Below are positions 15,051 to 23,766 of a stretch of DNA of 48,173 nt, piece by piece. This DNA comes from Candidatus Methanophagales archaeon (GTDB lineage Archaea > Halobacteriota > Syntropharchaeia > Alkanophagales > Methanospirareceae): NCBI GenBank assembly GCA_017883965.1, contig JAFNKG010000003.1:20784-68956 (forward strand). The letters are read 5' to 3'. A model generated the notes under the pieces. The model did not search any database. It saw only the letters and a list, made by a program, of their open reading frames with translations, and was not told the origin of the DNA. How positions within the stretch are numbered: position 1 is the stretch's first letter; every line of letters begins with the position of its first letter. The position numbers were made by a program, and so were the translations under genes.

Positions 15051-15971
15051 TTACTCCATCACTTTCTTAAGTGGTGCAATTATCCTGGGATACCCAACAG
15101 CCATCATGTGGCATCCAGCCGCCGGTGTTCCTTTTAGATGCTCCAGAAAACCCGTAAAGAATTCTACGTTGATCCTGTCCACCTCTTCCTTCTTCTTCTC
15201 CTTATCCTTTATCTGCTTCGACGCCTTCATGTTCTCTAAATAATCCGGTGGAACATCCACACCAGCCACATATTTATCGAAGAAATCTGCCTGTCCAAAA
15301 GTCCTCGCCGGAAATATCCCAACCAGAATCGGAACGTCCACCTTCCCCAGCTCTTTAAAGAACTTATCCAGAACCTCTGGGTAGTAAACGACCTGTGTTT
15401 GTATGTATTCCGCGCCAACCTTGATTTTTCTCTTTACCTTGGCAACTTCAGCCTGCAAATACGCCGCTCCGGGTGCCGCTGCACCTCCCACATGTAGTTT
15501 CGGCGGGTTATGTATTTCATTGCCTCCGAGGTCCTTGCCCTCGTCCACCACTTTCCTTATCATGGCAATAAGCGTGGTTGAGTCCAGATCGAATACAGGC
15601 TTCGCATCCGGTGTATCACCAAGCGATACGTGGTCGCCTGCTAACGCTAAGATATTCTTTAATCCCAGTACGCCGGCACCAAGCACATCGGATAGAAGCG
15701 CCATACGATTTCTGTCCGCACACCTGAGCTGGTATACGCACTCCATACCCGTTTCTTTTTGGATTTGATACGACGCCGCCAGGCTACTAACGTAAGCGAA
15801 ACTCTGTGGATTGTCCGTCACGTTACAGGCTGTCACCAAACCCACCAGCTCTTTTGCCATTTCAATCGGCTCATTCACGTCGCCCGCTTTTTCCGGCTCT
15901 AACTCACCTGTGAAGACATATTCCCCTTCCTTTAATTCTTTCATCAACTGGCTATAAACTTCGTCACCCAT
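15051..15971 (-). CDS. metF: MetF-type methylene-tetrahydropterin reductase, 306 aa
   Basis: The protein is a TIM-barrel reductase of the 5,10-methylene-tetrahydrofolate reductase family. The TGELEPEKAGD start, ACNVTDNP, LRCADRNRMAL, NILALAGDHVSLGD and VGIFPARTFGQADF segments follow the family plan of catalytic Glu near the N-terminus and FAD-binding loops. In canonical methanogens this step uses Mer, an unrelated F420 enzyme; ANME-1 is known for lacking Mer and having MetF. Here it would interconvert methylene- and methyl-tetrahydromethanopterin, which is inference because the pterin is not visible in sequence. It follows metV by 22 bp with an AAAGGAG site and precedes the GltD/Hdr fusion. 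Confidence 0.92.
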   Translation of the reverse strand: MGDEVYSQLMKELKEGEYVFTGELEPEKAGDVNEPIEMAKELVGLVTACNVTDNPQSFAYVSSLAASYQIQKETGMECVYQLRCADRNRMALLSDVLGAGVLGLKNILALAGDHVSLGDTPDAKPVFDLDSTTLIAMIRKVVDEGKDLGGNEIHNPPKLHVGGAAAPGAAYLQAEVAKVKRKIKVGAEYIQTQVVYYPEVLDKFFKELGKVDVPILVGIFPARTFGQADFFDKYVAGVDVPPDYLENMKASKQIKDKEKKKEEVDRINVEFFTGFLEHLKGTPAAGCHMMAVGYPRIIAPLKKVME

Positions 15972-15993
15972 TTTTTTTCATCACACTCCTTTT

Positions 15994-16743
15994 TTATTCC
16001 TCAAGCTTTGGTTTCGGACCGAATTTATAAGTCAGCATCCCCATGCCAGCCCCAATCATATCCATCCCAACGGGCTCTTCTATCTCGAACAGCCGTGGTC
16101 TCTTCGCTTTACCCCATTCGTGTGGGTCTCGCATTTCTATGAATTTATCGAGTTCGCCAAGTTTCTCCATTCGCTTATAGATCTTAACCCATGCGCAGTC
16201 CTTTTCCTCGTCTATTTCGCATTTGTCATCAACTCGCACTCCTCCACAAGGACCGTTCATCAATCCCTTTCCGCACGATGTCAACGGACAGATGCCCGCA
16301 GTTTTGCCTAATTCACACATTCCACATGACTGACAGGTCTCCTTGAACTTTTTAGGACCACCACCTACAAGCCCTAATGCATCGTTTGCAGGAATTATGG
16401 GCTTCGTAATACCCATTTTTTCGTCTGTATATTCGGTCACTACTTGCACACCATCGCCGCAACTCATCAGTAAAAGTGCATCGCGATTCTCAAGCTCCTT
16501 TCGGTTCTTTTCCAGCCACACCCCGCTCTTCTCAATATCACAGGCTTGAAAACTGAAAGGCAGAACGATTAGGAGGACATCCTTTCCTTCTTTCGTAAGT
16601 TTCTCAGCCATATCATTCACCGCTTTTTTGTCACCGGTATGATAGAACGTAGCGCATCCCCCGCAGCCCATTACTACTACTTTCTGTTTTCCATCGAGGT
16701 AACCCAGAATCTCTTCCATAGGCTTTTGCTCTTGTGCAATCAT
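15994..16743 (-). CDS. metV: MetV, zinc/iron-sulfur partner of MetF, 249 aa
   Basis: This matches the MTHFR C-terminal-like family found with MetF in acetogens. Key features are GCGGCATF near residue 27, an Fe-S or zinc cysteine set CQSCGMCELGKTAGICP (about 137-153) and CGKGLMNGPCGG (about 157-168), then C-x6-C. In acetogens MetV binds MetF and is needed for its activity and for passing electrons. It is first in a leftward operon metV-metF-GltD/Hdr. A GGAGG site lies upstream, but the first ATG after it opens a two-codon frame (ATG ATA TGA) that overlaps the true start. Confidence 0.9.
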   Translation of the reverse strand: MIAQEQKPMEEILGYLDGKQKVVVMGCGGCATFYHTGDKKAVNDMAEKLTKEGKDVLLIVLPFSFQACDIEKSGVWLEKNRKELENRDALLLMSCGDGVQVVTEYTDEKMGITKPIIPANDALGLVGGGPKKFKETCQSCGMCELGKTAGICPLTSCGKGLMNGPCGGVRVDDKCEIDEEKDCAWVKIYKRMEKLGELDKFIEMRDPHEWGKAKRPRLFEIEEPVGMDMIGAGMGMLTYKFGPKPKLEE

Positions 16744-16780
16744 ATCATTTTATACCTCCGTTAATATGTGTCAAAGTAGT

Positions 16781-16790
16781 AATATATAAA
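16781..16790 (-). promoter_or_regulatory. TATA box of the metV-metF operon
   Basis: TTTATATATT on the minus strand, about 40 bp before the metV ATG. The divergent gene mptA begins at 16859, so both promoters share about 115 bp. Confidence 0.55.
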
Positions 16791-16858
16791 TTTTTCTATT
16801 TTTCGTTTAAATTCAAATAAAAAGGTTTAACAAGGTTAAGGGTATATAAATAAGAACC

Positions 16859-17845
16859 ATGACGTTACCTCTGCCTGATGTGCAAGCGAACAGTCCGGAC
16901 ATAAAAATAAACCTGACGAGGGTGGGTGTAAAAAATGTGAAGAAATTGGTGGAGGTAGCGAGAGCTGGCGGAAAAAGACCTGTAATTCTTATATCGGATT
17001 TCCACATCTTCGTGGACCTCCCAAGTGATATAAAAGGAGCAAATCTTTCAAGAAATTTCGAGGCAATGTATGAAGTGCTGGAAGAAGCGGTTAGCACGCC
17101 GATATACGAGGTGGAGGAGTTGTGCAGTGAAGTAGCAAAGCGGTTACTCTTTCTCCACGAATACGCTTCTACCGCTGAAGTAGGAATGAAAAGCGAGTAT
17201 ATGTTAAAAAGGAAAACGCCTATAATGAAGATTTCCTGTCAAGAGCCTGCAACTATCTTCGCTGAGGCGAAAGCTTTTCGTAACTCCTCGAATGACAAAA
17301 AAAGCGGCGTGCGAATTAAAAAAATAATAGGCGCAGAGATTGTAGGAATGACCACATGTCCTTGCGCACAGGAGCTAATGAGGGATAAAGTAGCAGAAGA
17401 ACTGACGAGGATGGGAATAGCCAAAAAGGAAATGAACGCTTTTTTGAATACCATACCTCTGGCAACACATAATCAAAGAGGTAGAGGTATAATATCCATA
17501 GAGGTAGAAGATGATGTTAAAGTCCCTATGGAGAAGATAATAAATGTAATAGAGAAATCAATGAGTACTAAAACGTATGAAATCTTGAAGCGCCCGGATG
17601 AGGCGGAACTTGTGGAAATTGCACATAAAAAGCCCATGTTTGTTGAAGATTGCGTTCGCGAGATGGCGAAGCGAGTGGTAGAAACTTTTAATGACCTCCC
17701 TGACGATTCTATCATTACTATAAAGCAGATAAACGAGGAGAGTATCCATCAGCACGATGCCGTTGCAGAGCGAGTTGCTTCTATCGGCGACCTGCGAAGG
17801 GAGTTAAAAGAAGGAAATGCGGAGTTGAAAGCCGGGGTGGCCTAG
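16859..17845 (+). CDS. mptA: GTP cyclohydrolase MptA (COG1469/FolE2 family), 328 aa
   Basis: It opens the ring of GTP to give 7,8-dihydroneopterin 2',3'-cyclic phosphate, the first step of methanopterin synthesis. Family marks include LPDVQ at the start, [39 protein letters not shown] and THNQRGRG. The length fits. The enzyme normally uses Fe(II) bound by Cys/His/Glu residues. The last five codons and the stop lie inside the tRNA-Met gene: the stop TAG at 17843-17845 is made of tRNA bases, so transcription of the two must be coordinated. A methanopterin gene beside the metF operon fits C1 metabolism. Confidence 0.92.
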   Translation: MTLPLPDVQANSPDIKINLTRVGVKNVKKLVEVARAGGKRPVILISDFHIFVDLPSDIKGANLSRNFEAMYEVLEEAVSTPIYEVEELCSEVAKRLLFLHEYASTAEVGMKSEYMLKRKTPIMKISCQEPATIFAEAKAFRNSSNDKKSGVRIKKIIGAEIVGMTTCPCAQELMRDKVAEELTRMGIAKKEMNAFLNTIPLATHNQRGRGIISIEVEDDVKVPMEKIINVIEKSMSTKTYEILKRPDEAELVEIAHKKPMFVEDCVREMAKRVVETFNDLPDDSIITIKQINEESIHQHDAVAERVASIGDLRRELKEGNAELKAGVA

Positions 17846-17904
17846 TTGGTTAGGGCGCCAGACTCATAATCTGGAAGTCGCGGGTCCGAACCCCGCCCCC
17901 GGCA
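17831..17904 (+). tRNA. tRNA-Met (anticodon CAT), probably elongator
   Basis: Cloverleaf: acceptor GCCGGGG with CCCCGGC, anticodon stem CCAGA/TCTGG with loop CTCATAA (anticodon CAT), T-arm GCGGG/CCCGC. The overall sequence resembles archaeal elongator tRNA-Met rather than the initiator, which has a characteristic GGG/CCC anticodon stem base. It shares its first 15 bases with the end of mptA. No CCA encoded. Confidence 0.93.
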
Positions 17905-17952
17905 TGGGCTTCTTATGTCTAAGTAACCCTACAAAAAATTCTGTATCGAAAT

Positions 17953-18041
17953 ATTCCAAAGGGTGCATTACTGTGGAGGTACCCAAGCGGAATGTGGGTA
18001 AGGCAACACTGGGAAACATGCGTAATGCACCCATTTGGAAT
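17953..18041 (+). ncRNA. Candidate structured RNA: long hairpin after tRNA-Met
   Basis: ATTCCAAAGGGTGCATTAC (17953-17971) pairs along its whole length with 18022-18041, with a single bulged base. The 50-base loop contains a smaller hairpin, TACCC/GGGTA (17980-18000), whose loop AAGCGGAATGT resembles a D-arm. No gene covers it. It begins 48 bp after the tRNA. It may be a processed RNA of the mptA-tRNA transcript, a tRNA-like remnant or a terminator-like element. I found no match among RNAs I know. Confidence 0.45.
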
Positions 18042-18074
18042 TTATAAATCAACTGAAGATTGAGCAGTTACTTC

Positions 18075-18347
18075 TTATCGTATATACGTCGCAGTCACAA
18101 GATTATCTTCAGTTTCTTTTTCCTTTTCCTTCGCCCCTACCATTGCTGCCACGGTTTCGAGAAAGATTTTCTCAATGAGGCATACCCCGTCTTCACTCAT
18201 TTTCTCTTCACTCCTCACCAACTTTCCATCTGGATTGTAGACTTTTATCGTTCCGTCCTCTGGTTTTGTCACTACCTTATATATTTTCCCGCTCGGCATT
18301 CGCCAAGCCCAAATTTTTTCTTTTTCTTCTTCCATTTTTATTCTCAC
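18075..18347 (-). CDS. Hypothetical protein, 90 aa
   Basis: The middle reads KIWAWRMPSGKIYKVVTKPEDG and then KVYNPDGKLV, a beta-hairpin-like pattern, flanked by charged ends. No signal peptide or membrane segment. It starts 45 bp after the chemoreceptor gene in the same direction, so it may be co-transcribed with it. A GAGGCGGTGAG site precedes the ATG. No family recognised. Confidence 0.55.
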   Translation of the reverse strand: MRIKMEEEKEKIWAWRMPSGKIYKVVTKPEDGTIKVYNPDGKLVRSEEKMSEDGVCLIEKIFLETVAAMVGAKEKEKETEDNLVTATYIR

Positions 18348-18392
18348 CGCCTCTTACCAAAAAATAAAAAAGAAAAGAGGCATGATGCCTCT

Positions 18393-21300
18393 TCACTCTT
18401 CTTCAGAGCTTGCAATTTCAATTTCCTCTTTCTTCCTCTTGCCTTCGCTGCTGCCCACCTTCAATTTAAATTTCGCAATCATCTCTGCTGCTTGCTCAGA
18501 AATTTCCGAAAGTTTCTGGATACCACCGCTGAGCTGTTCTGCGGCTGCCGTTTGCTGTTCTACGGCAGAAGAGCTTTCTTCTGATGAGGATGCCGCCTCT
18601 TCTGCTGAACTTGCAATCTCGTCCACGCCCTTCGATACTTTTCCTATGCTTTCCGCACCTTTTCTTGCACCCTCTGTAATTTGCTCCATCCTGTTCTTGA
18701 TGTCGTCAATCATGCCTGCGGTTTTTTCTACACTCGCTACTGCTTTTTCGAGGTCTTCACGACCTACCTCGGCACGCTGTGTGACCGCATCTGTGGCATT
18801 CACGACTTTTTCCATCTCCTCTTGCAAGCTCTTTATCATTGTATCTATCTCTGAGGTGGACTTCTTCGAGTTCTCCGCAAGTTTTCGCACTTCTTCGGCA
18901 ACGACAGCAAATCCTCGCCCGTGTTCGCCGGCACGTGCTGCTTCTATTGCGGCATTCAAAGCTAACAGATTCGTTTGCTCTGCGATGCCCTCTATCACCT
19001 CGGTAGTCTTTCCTACTTGCTCTAACGAACCGCTCAGGTTTTTTATTATAGCTACGGTGTCACTGATAGCATCCTGTATTTCCTTCATTCCTTCTGACGA
19101 TTTCTTAGCCAGTTCATTCATCTCTTTTGCGCTTTCCGCACTCTCCACGGCGAACTTATTTGACTCCTCTGCATTAGACTGCACCTGCTGTAACACTGCG
19201 TTTGTCTCCTTAACCTCCTTTGCCGCTTCGTTAACGGTGCTCGAAGTTTCTTGAGAGCCCTTTGATATTTGCTGCGATGCAGAAGAAATCTGCTGCATAC
19301 CGGAATTCACCTGCCCGACAGAAGTAGCAGATTCTTTGCCTATTGATGCGACGTTCTGCACTGTGCCTTGCAGCTCTGCGATCAAATCCGATAAATTCGC
19401 GGTAGCCTGGTTGAGGTTGTCCCGTATCACATTGAAATCCCCAGGTGTCTCGGCGGTGAAATCCGCAGTCAGGTCCCCTGCTGCCATGTTCTGTGCTACT
19501 TTGGTGATGTCATTGATAATAGTTTGTAGGGTCTCTCCGAATTTATTTAAGGTCTCAGCCAGTTCCATGAACTCACCCTTTGCTTCGATTTTTATCCGCT
19601 CTGAAAGATTTCCTTCGGCAAATGCGTCACACATTCGCGTGACCTCCCGGATCGGTCCTACCACGGCATCTATGACGTCGTTGATACCCTTGATGACATT
19701 CCTGAAGCCACCGATCTTGTAATTGTCCGGGTTCCCTCTTGCGTCAAGCTTGCCAGCGACAGCAGCCTCCACGAGGCGCCCCACATCCGCAACAGCTAGA
19801 TTCTCTTCGGAAATGTCCACGACGTATTCCAAACCGCCCACGACGTTACCTGTGGCGTCCTTGATTGGTGCACCAGTGTAGCGGATCGGAAGCTCACCTG
19901 ATGGCAACTTGGCTATCGTGTCGCTGGTGAAGATGCCGTTCTCCTGTATTGCCTTTGCCACCTGGCAGTCAGGGGTGTTGCAATGGGGTGTGTTGAACAG
20001 ATTGAAGCACTTCTGACCCACACAGGCCTCTGGTGTCCTGCCCACAGCCGTGGCTCCGGCAGGGTTCATGAACCGGATGGTCATGTCCTTGTCCACCACT
20101 ACCACTGGTGTGGGGATGTTGTTGAGGTAATCTACCTTCTCTCTGGCGTCGTCCATTGCTTTCTTGCTCTCTGTGATGTCTGCCACATATTCCAACGCGC
20201 CGGCTATGTTCCCGTCTCTGTCCTTGATAGGCGTGGCGGTATATTGGATGGGTATATTGAGACCGCTCGGGTCCGCCACCGTCTCTCCGGTGACTGTCTC
20301 GTCGCGCTGCATCGCCTGGGCGCAACGGCACTCGGGCGTCTGACAGTGTGGCGTCTTGAACAGGTCGTAGCACTTCTTGCCTTCGCACTGCTCCGGCGTC
20401 AGCCCCACCAGCTTCGCGCCAACCGTGTTCATGTAGGTGACTGTGAAGTCCTTGTCTATGGTCATGACCGGCGTGGGGATGTTGGTGAGGTTGCTTATCT
20501 GGGCACCTACACGGTCGATCATCACGTTCAGGTTGTTCTTGATCTCGTCGAAGTCGCCCTTGTACTCTTCGGTGATCTTCTCCGGGATGTCACCCTTTGA
20601 AATTAGGTCCACGTATTCCGCTGCTACGTTCAGCGGACCTATAACGCTATCAAGCGTGCTGTTTACACCTGTGACGAACTTTGCGAAATCTCCTTCAAAC
20701 TTCTCCGGGTCTCCCCTGACTTCCAGTTTACCTTCTGTTGCCGCCTTGTTAAGAACATCTAACTCACCTCCGAATTTTTGGATAGCACCAGCTACCTTGC
20801 TAAACGCAGTAGTCAACGTGCCTAACTCGTCCTTGCTCTCTGATATTGTGACCTCGTGGGACAGGTTGCCCTTCGCGAGCTCTTCCGCATCGTCCACCAG
20901 TTGGTTAATTGGCTTGGTGATTTCCCTAGTAACGAACAAGGCAATTCCTACGCCGGATGCGATCGCAGCGATAATAAATGCTATTATATACATAGTGGCG
21001 GTTGCCGCTGCCTTTGCTGCTTGCGCTTCTGCACTCTCGAATAGCGCGACAGAAGCCGCACCCATATCACGTCCTGATTGCACCAATGGACCGTCAGTAG
21101 CTATGAGCGCATTAACGTCCGCTGTCGTGCTCACGAGGGCAGAGAAATCCTTCTGATACGTATCTGCTGCGGTCTTGATTGCACTTTTTTCCGCTCCCGT
21201 AATCGCAGAAGCCGCATCGACATCTGCCTTCAAGCTGCTTATTCCATCTGATACCTGTGTAACGTATTGGTCGTCCCCACGCATTACGTAGTTTTCTTCC

Positions 21301-21776
21301 GCTCGCCTGATACTTAGCAACTGGATTATCAGTGCATCTTTGGTCTCATGGTCGGCTGAACTGGCTTTTATCGCATTCTCTATGTCCCTACCATCCTGTT
21401 CGCAAGTTGCCAGAATTTCGTTTTTGGCGTTTGTAAGTCTCTGAAGCTCAGCAAAGGCGCTCTCATACTTCGGAATTGTAATCGTGATTTTGTCGAATGT
21501 TGTTTTATCTGATGCTGCTGCAATTTTTAATCCAGCAAGGTGTTCAGCTACCTTGTCAATGCTGCTCTGGTCTTCCCTCATTATATAGTTCTTTTCCTGT
21601 CGCCGAACCTCTAGAATACTCGCATGTGCCTCAGCCGCTTTTTCCATCATCTCGTTTTGCGCTTGCATGCTGCCTATTTGCATAAATGCGATTATTCCCA
21701 GCGCTGTCGTCAATATCACCATGACGCCAAAGCTCGCAAACAGTTTCTGTCCTATTTTCACATCTCCTATTTTCAT
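18393..21776 (-). CDS. Methyl-accepting chemotaxis protein with two cysteine-rich PAS domains, about 1127 aa
   Basis: Order of parts: membrane helix near residues 10-35, an extracellular helical sensor domain to about 265, a second membrane helix ([20 protein letters not shown]), HAMP, two PAS domains (about 430-660), a second HAMP-like stretch, and the signalling hairpin with [19 protein letters not shown] and [13 protein letters not shown]. Each PAS carries a C-x5-C-type cluster with [11 protein letters not shown] or [11 protein letters not shown], which suggests haem, iron-sulfur or redox sensing. It should bind CheW/CheA, but no che genes are in the window. The frame opens with GTG at 21791, but ATG at 21776 sits behind a GGAGGTGA site and is the likely start. 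Long alternating Glu/Ser tail. Confidence 0.93.
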   Translation of the reverse strand: MKIGDVKIGQKLFASFGVMVILTTALGIIAFMQIGSMQAQNEMMEKAAEAHASILEVRRQEKNYIMREDQSSIDKVAEHLAGLKIAAASDKTTFDKITITIPKYESAFAELQRLTNAKNEILATCEQDGRDIENAIKASSADHETKDALIIQLLSIRRAEENYVMRGDDQYVTQVSDGISSLKADVDAASAITGAEKSAIKTAADTYQKDFSALVSTTADVNALIATDGPLVQSGRDMGAASVALFESAEAQAAKAAATATMYIIAFIIAAIASGVGIALFVTREITKPINQLVDDAEELAKGNLSHEVTISESKDELGTLTTAFSKVAGAIQKFGGELDVLNKAATEGKLEVRGDPEKFEGDFAKFVTGVNSTLDSVIGPLNVAAEYVDLISKGDIPEKITEEYKGDFDEIKNNLNVMIDRVGAQISNLTNIPTPVMTIDKDFTVTYMNTVGAKLVGLTPEQCEGKKCYDLFKTPHCQTPECRCAQAMQRDETVTGETVADPSGLNIPIQYTATPIKDRDGNIAGALEYVADITESKKAMDDAREKVDYLNNIPTPVVVVDKDMTIRFMNPAGATAVGRTPEACVGQKCFNLFNTPHCNTPDCQVAKAIQENGIFTSDTIAKLPSGELPIRYTGAPIKDATGNVVGGLEYVVDISEENLAVADVGRLVEAAVAGKLDARGNPDNYKIGGFRNVIKGINDVIDAVVGPIREVTRMCDAFAEGNLSERIKIEAKGEFMELAETLNKFGETLQTIINDITKVAQNMAAGDLTADFTAETPGDFNVIRDNLNQATANLSDLIAELQGTVQNVASIGKESATSVGQVNSGMQQISSASQQISKGSQETSSTVNEAAKEVKETNAVLQQVQSNAEESNKFAVESAESAKEMNELAKKSSEGMKEIQDAISDTVAIIKNLSGSLEQVGKTTEVIEGIAEQTNLLALNAAIEAARAGEHGRGFAVVAEEVRKLAENSKKSTSEIDTMIKSLQEEMEKVVNATDAVTQRAEVGREDLEKAVASVEKTAGMIDDIKNRMEQITEGARKGAESIGKVSKGVDEIASSAEEAASSSEESSSAVEQQTAAAEQLSGGIQKLSEISEQAAEMIAKFKLKVGSSEGKRKKEEIEIASSEEE

Positions 21777-21942
21777 GTTTTTCCCTTTCACCTCCTTTTT
21801 GGTTTTTTATACTTTACGGCAGACCGTTCAAAGACAGGGCATCGAGTGTTTTGATTATTTCCAGCACTAACTCCCTATGATGTGTCAGCTATGTAGTAAC
21901 GTCTTTAAATGGAATGAAAATCACTTGTGAAAATAAGTATAA

Positions 21943-23298
21943 ATGAAAGAAACCGAAGAAGTAAAGGTGATTCTGGCAGGAAGGAGTGAAAACACAAGGC
22001 GGAATTACATATCAGGATTAAAAAGGTATTGCGAATTCAGAAACTTACAACCCAATGAATTGATAGATGAGATAGAGGAAAACGTGAATAAATCCCCAAG
22101 GGAACGAGAAAGAGCTGAGAGGGAAGTAAAAAAGTTCTATGATTGGCTGAGGAAGGAGAAGAAATTATCCGCAGGCACTGTTCACGTTTGTATTACGGCA
22201 GTTAGAGCATTCTACAGAGACAATGGCTTCCCTTTAGGACCACTCAGACTTCCTACGTCAAGAGTAAAAAAGGAAAACATAAGGCGAGTACTCAAGGCTG
22301 AGGATGTCAAAAAGATGGTCAATTACTGTAAGAATTCGAGAGACAGAGCGATAGTACTGATGATGTTCCAGGGGGGATTTGATACCCAGACATTACTGAG
22401 CCTTGATTATGGAGATGCGAAAGAAGGATTAAAGAAAGGAGAAGAGCCTTTGGTGATTCACGTTGTTCGCCAGAAGGAAGGGGTTGATTACAAGACATGT
22501 ATAGGACATGATGCGATTGAAGCTCTGAAGCTATACCTTCACGAAAGAGAAATGGGGACGAGATATATTCCCGCGGAGAAGCTGAAGCCGGATTCTCCAC
22601 TATTTATCAGCGAAAGGGTTTTTGACATGAGAAAGCGTAAAAGATTGACTAATATAGGTGTGGGGATTGTATTTAAGAACCTGGCGAGAAGAGCTGGCGT
22701 GGTTGACGTGGAAGATTTGAAAAGGAGCGATATAAATATTGCCGGAGCACATGCCTTGCGAAAAAGCTTTTCCACTATCTGTCGGAATTCTGGTGTCCCT
22801 CCAGACCTTGTTGAGTACATGATAGGGCACAGGCTGAAATTTGACGGTGCATATTACGGACCATCCGATGAGAAACTGAAAGAGGAGTACAGGAAAGCAG
22901 AACCATTCCTGAGCATAGGCGGGATGAGTGTAAAAATCGGGGATGGATATGTTGTTCCGAAAGTGGAAATGCTCAAAGAAGTTGCAGAGATATTAGGAAT
23001 CAAACTTGATACACATAATCTTAGTAAGGAAAGTGGAGAGTTGCTAAAAGACCTCAAAGATTGTATTAGAGATGAAATCGATACGAGATGTGAAAGGTGG
23101 AGGATACAGGTGCTGGGAGAAGAAGGACTAAATATGAATTCGGTTTACAAATGCCAAAACTGTGGGATGGACCTGAAGAAAAACTGGAAAATATGCCCTA
23201 AATGCGGAAAGGAAGTAGGATTTACAACGTGTGATAACTGCGGAGAAACACTATCCCGCGATTGGGAATACTGCCCGAAATGTGGTAAAAAACTCTGA
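21943..23298 (+). CDS. Tyrosine recombinase-like protein with two C-terminal zinc ribbons, 451 aa
   Basis: An N-terminal SAM-like core-binding domain (about 1-105) is followed by a catalytic-type domain with HALRKSFST (about 270), GHRLKFDGAYYG (about 296-307, with the tyrosine) and a Y-x-P-x-x-E-x-L tail. At the place of the first catalytic arginine the sequence reads GGFDTQTLLSL, so Arg is absent at the usual site. The last 50 residues form two zinc ribbons with C-x2-C pairs (CQNCG...CPKCG and CDNCG...CPKCG). The gene stands alone with no virus-like genes around it. It could be a domesticated recombinase, an Xer-like dimer-resolution enzyme, or a relic. Confidence 0.85.
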   Translation: MKETEEVKVILAGRSENTRRNYISGLKRYCEFRNLQPNELIDEIEENVNKSPRERERAEREVKKFYDWLRKEKKLSAGTVHVCITAVRAFYRDNGFPLGPLRLPTSRVKKENIRRVLKAEDVKKMVNYCKNSRDRAIVLMMFQGGFDTQTLLSLDYGDAKEGLKKGEEPLVIHVVRQKEGVDYKTCIGHDAIEALKLYLHEREMGTRYIPAEKLKPDSPLFISERVFDMRKRKRLTNIGVGIVFKNLARRAGVVDVEDLKRSDINIAGAHALRKSFSTICRNSGVPPDLVEYMIGHRLKFDGAYYGPSDEKLKEEYRKAEPFLSIGGMSVKIGDGYVVPKVEMLKEVAEILGIKLDTHNLSKESGELLKDLKDCIRDEIDTRCERWRIQVLGEEGLNMNSVYKCQNCGMDLKKNWKICPKCGKEVGFTTCDNCGETLSRDWEYCPKCGKKL

Positions 23299-23760
23299 AT
23301 TTCCGATTCAGGATATCGAAAGTCTTTCCTTGTGTCGCATGAGTGAAATAACAATATTTTTTCAAATATATTCAATAAAAATTGCAAATAGTTGATAAAA
23401 AATTTTGTAACTGCGAAAGTTTTTTAAGTAAAACTCTTAAATTAATGGAACATGGCAGAAGTAGAAAAAGATAAGGGAATTGGTGTTGATAAACCTGACA
23501 CCATAGGCGATGTGGAGAAGTTCAAGGGATACCATAGGGAGTTAAATCTTTATAGAATACACTTTTTATCATTCGTCTCCAAAAATCTCTCAGAATGTCC
23601 ATGTTCAAGATAATAGGCATTTAGTATTTATTGGGATTTGGATTTTACAGCTAAACATTTACCAATTTTGGTTTCTTACTCGGAAGTGGATTTGTAGAAC
23701 AGAAGGTTTTTTTATCTTTGCAAATGTAACGTGATAAAATTATGGAAAGAATGATTATTT
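23299..23760. other. 462-bp stretch with one weak small gene candidate
   Basis: The stretch is AT-rich. Apart from the small frame at 23452-23613 and a T-rich stretch before the gene at 23767, I see no RNA, repeat or gene. Confidence 0.5.
23452..23613 (+). CDS. Weak candidate small gene or gene remnant, 53 aa
   Basis: The frame starts MAEVEKDKGIGVDKPDTIGD and is charged and protein-like for about 35 codons, then becomes atypical (FLSFVSKNLSECPCSR). This change suggests the 5' part of a decayed gene. There is no clear ribosome site, though a TTTTTTAA stretch lies 20-30 bp upstream. No family recognised. Confidence 0.25.
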   Translation: MAEVEKDKGIGVDKPDTIGDVEKFKGYHRELNLYRIHFLSFVSKNLSECPCSR

Positions 23761-23766
23761 TTGAAT

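Noticed and set aside
17864-18052. 62-codon leftward frame over tRNA-Met
   Set aside because: It is the complement of the tRNA and the hairpin; no ribosome site.
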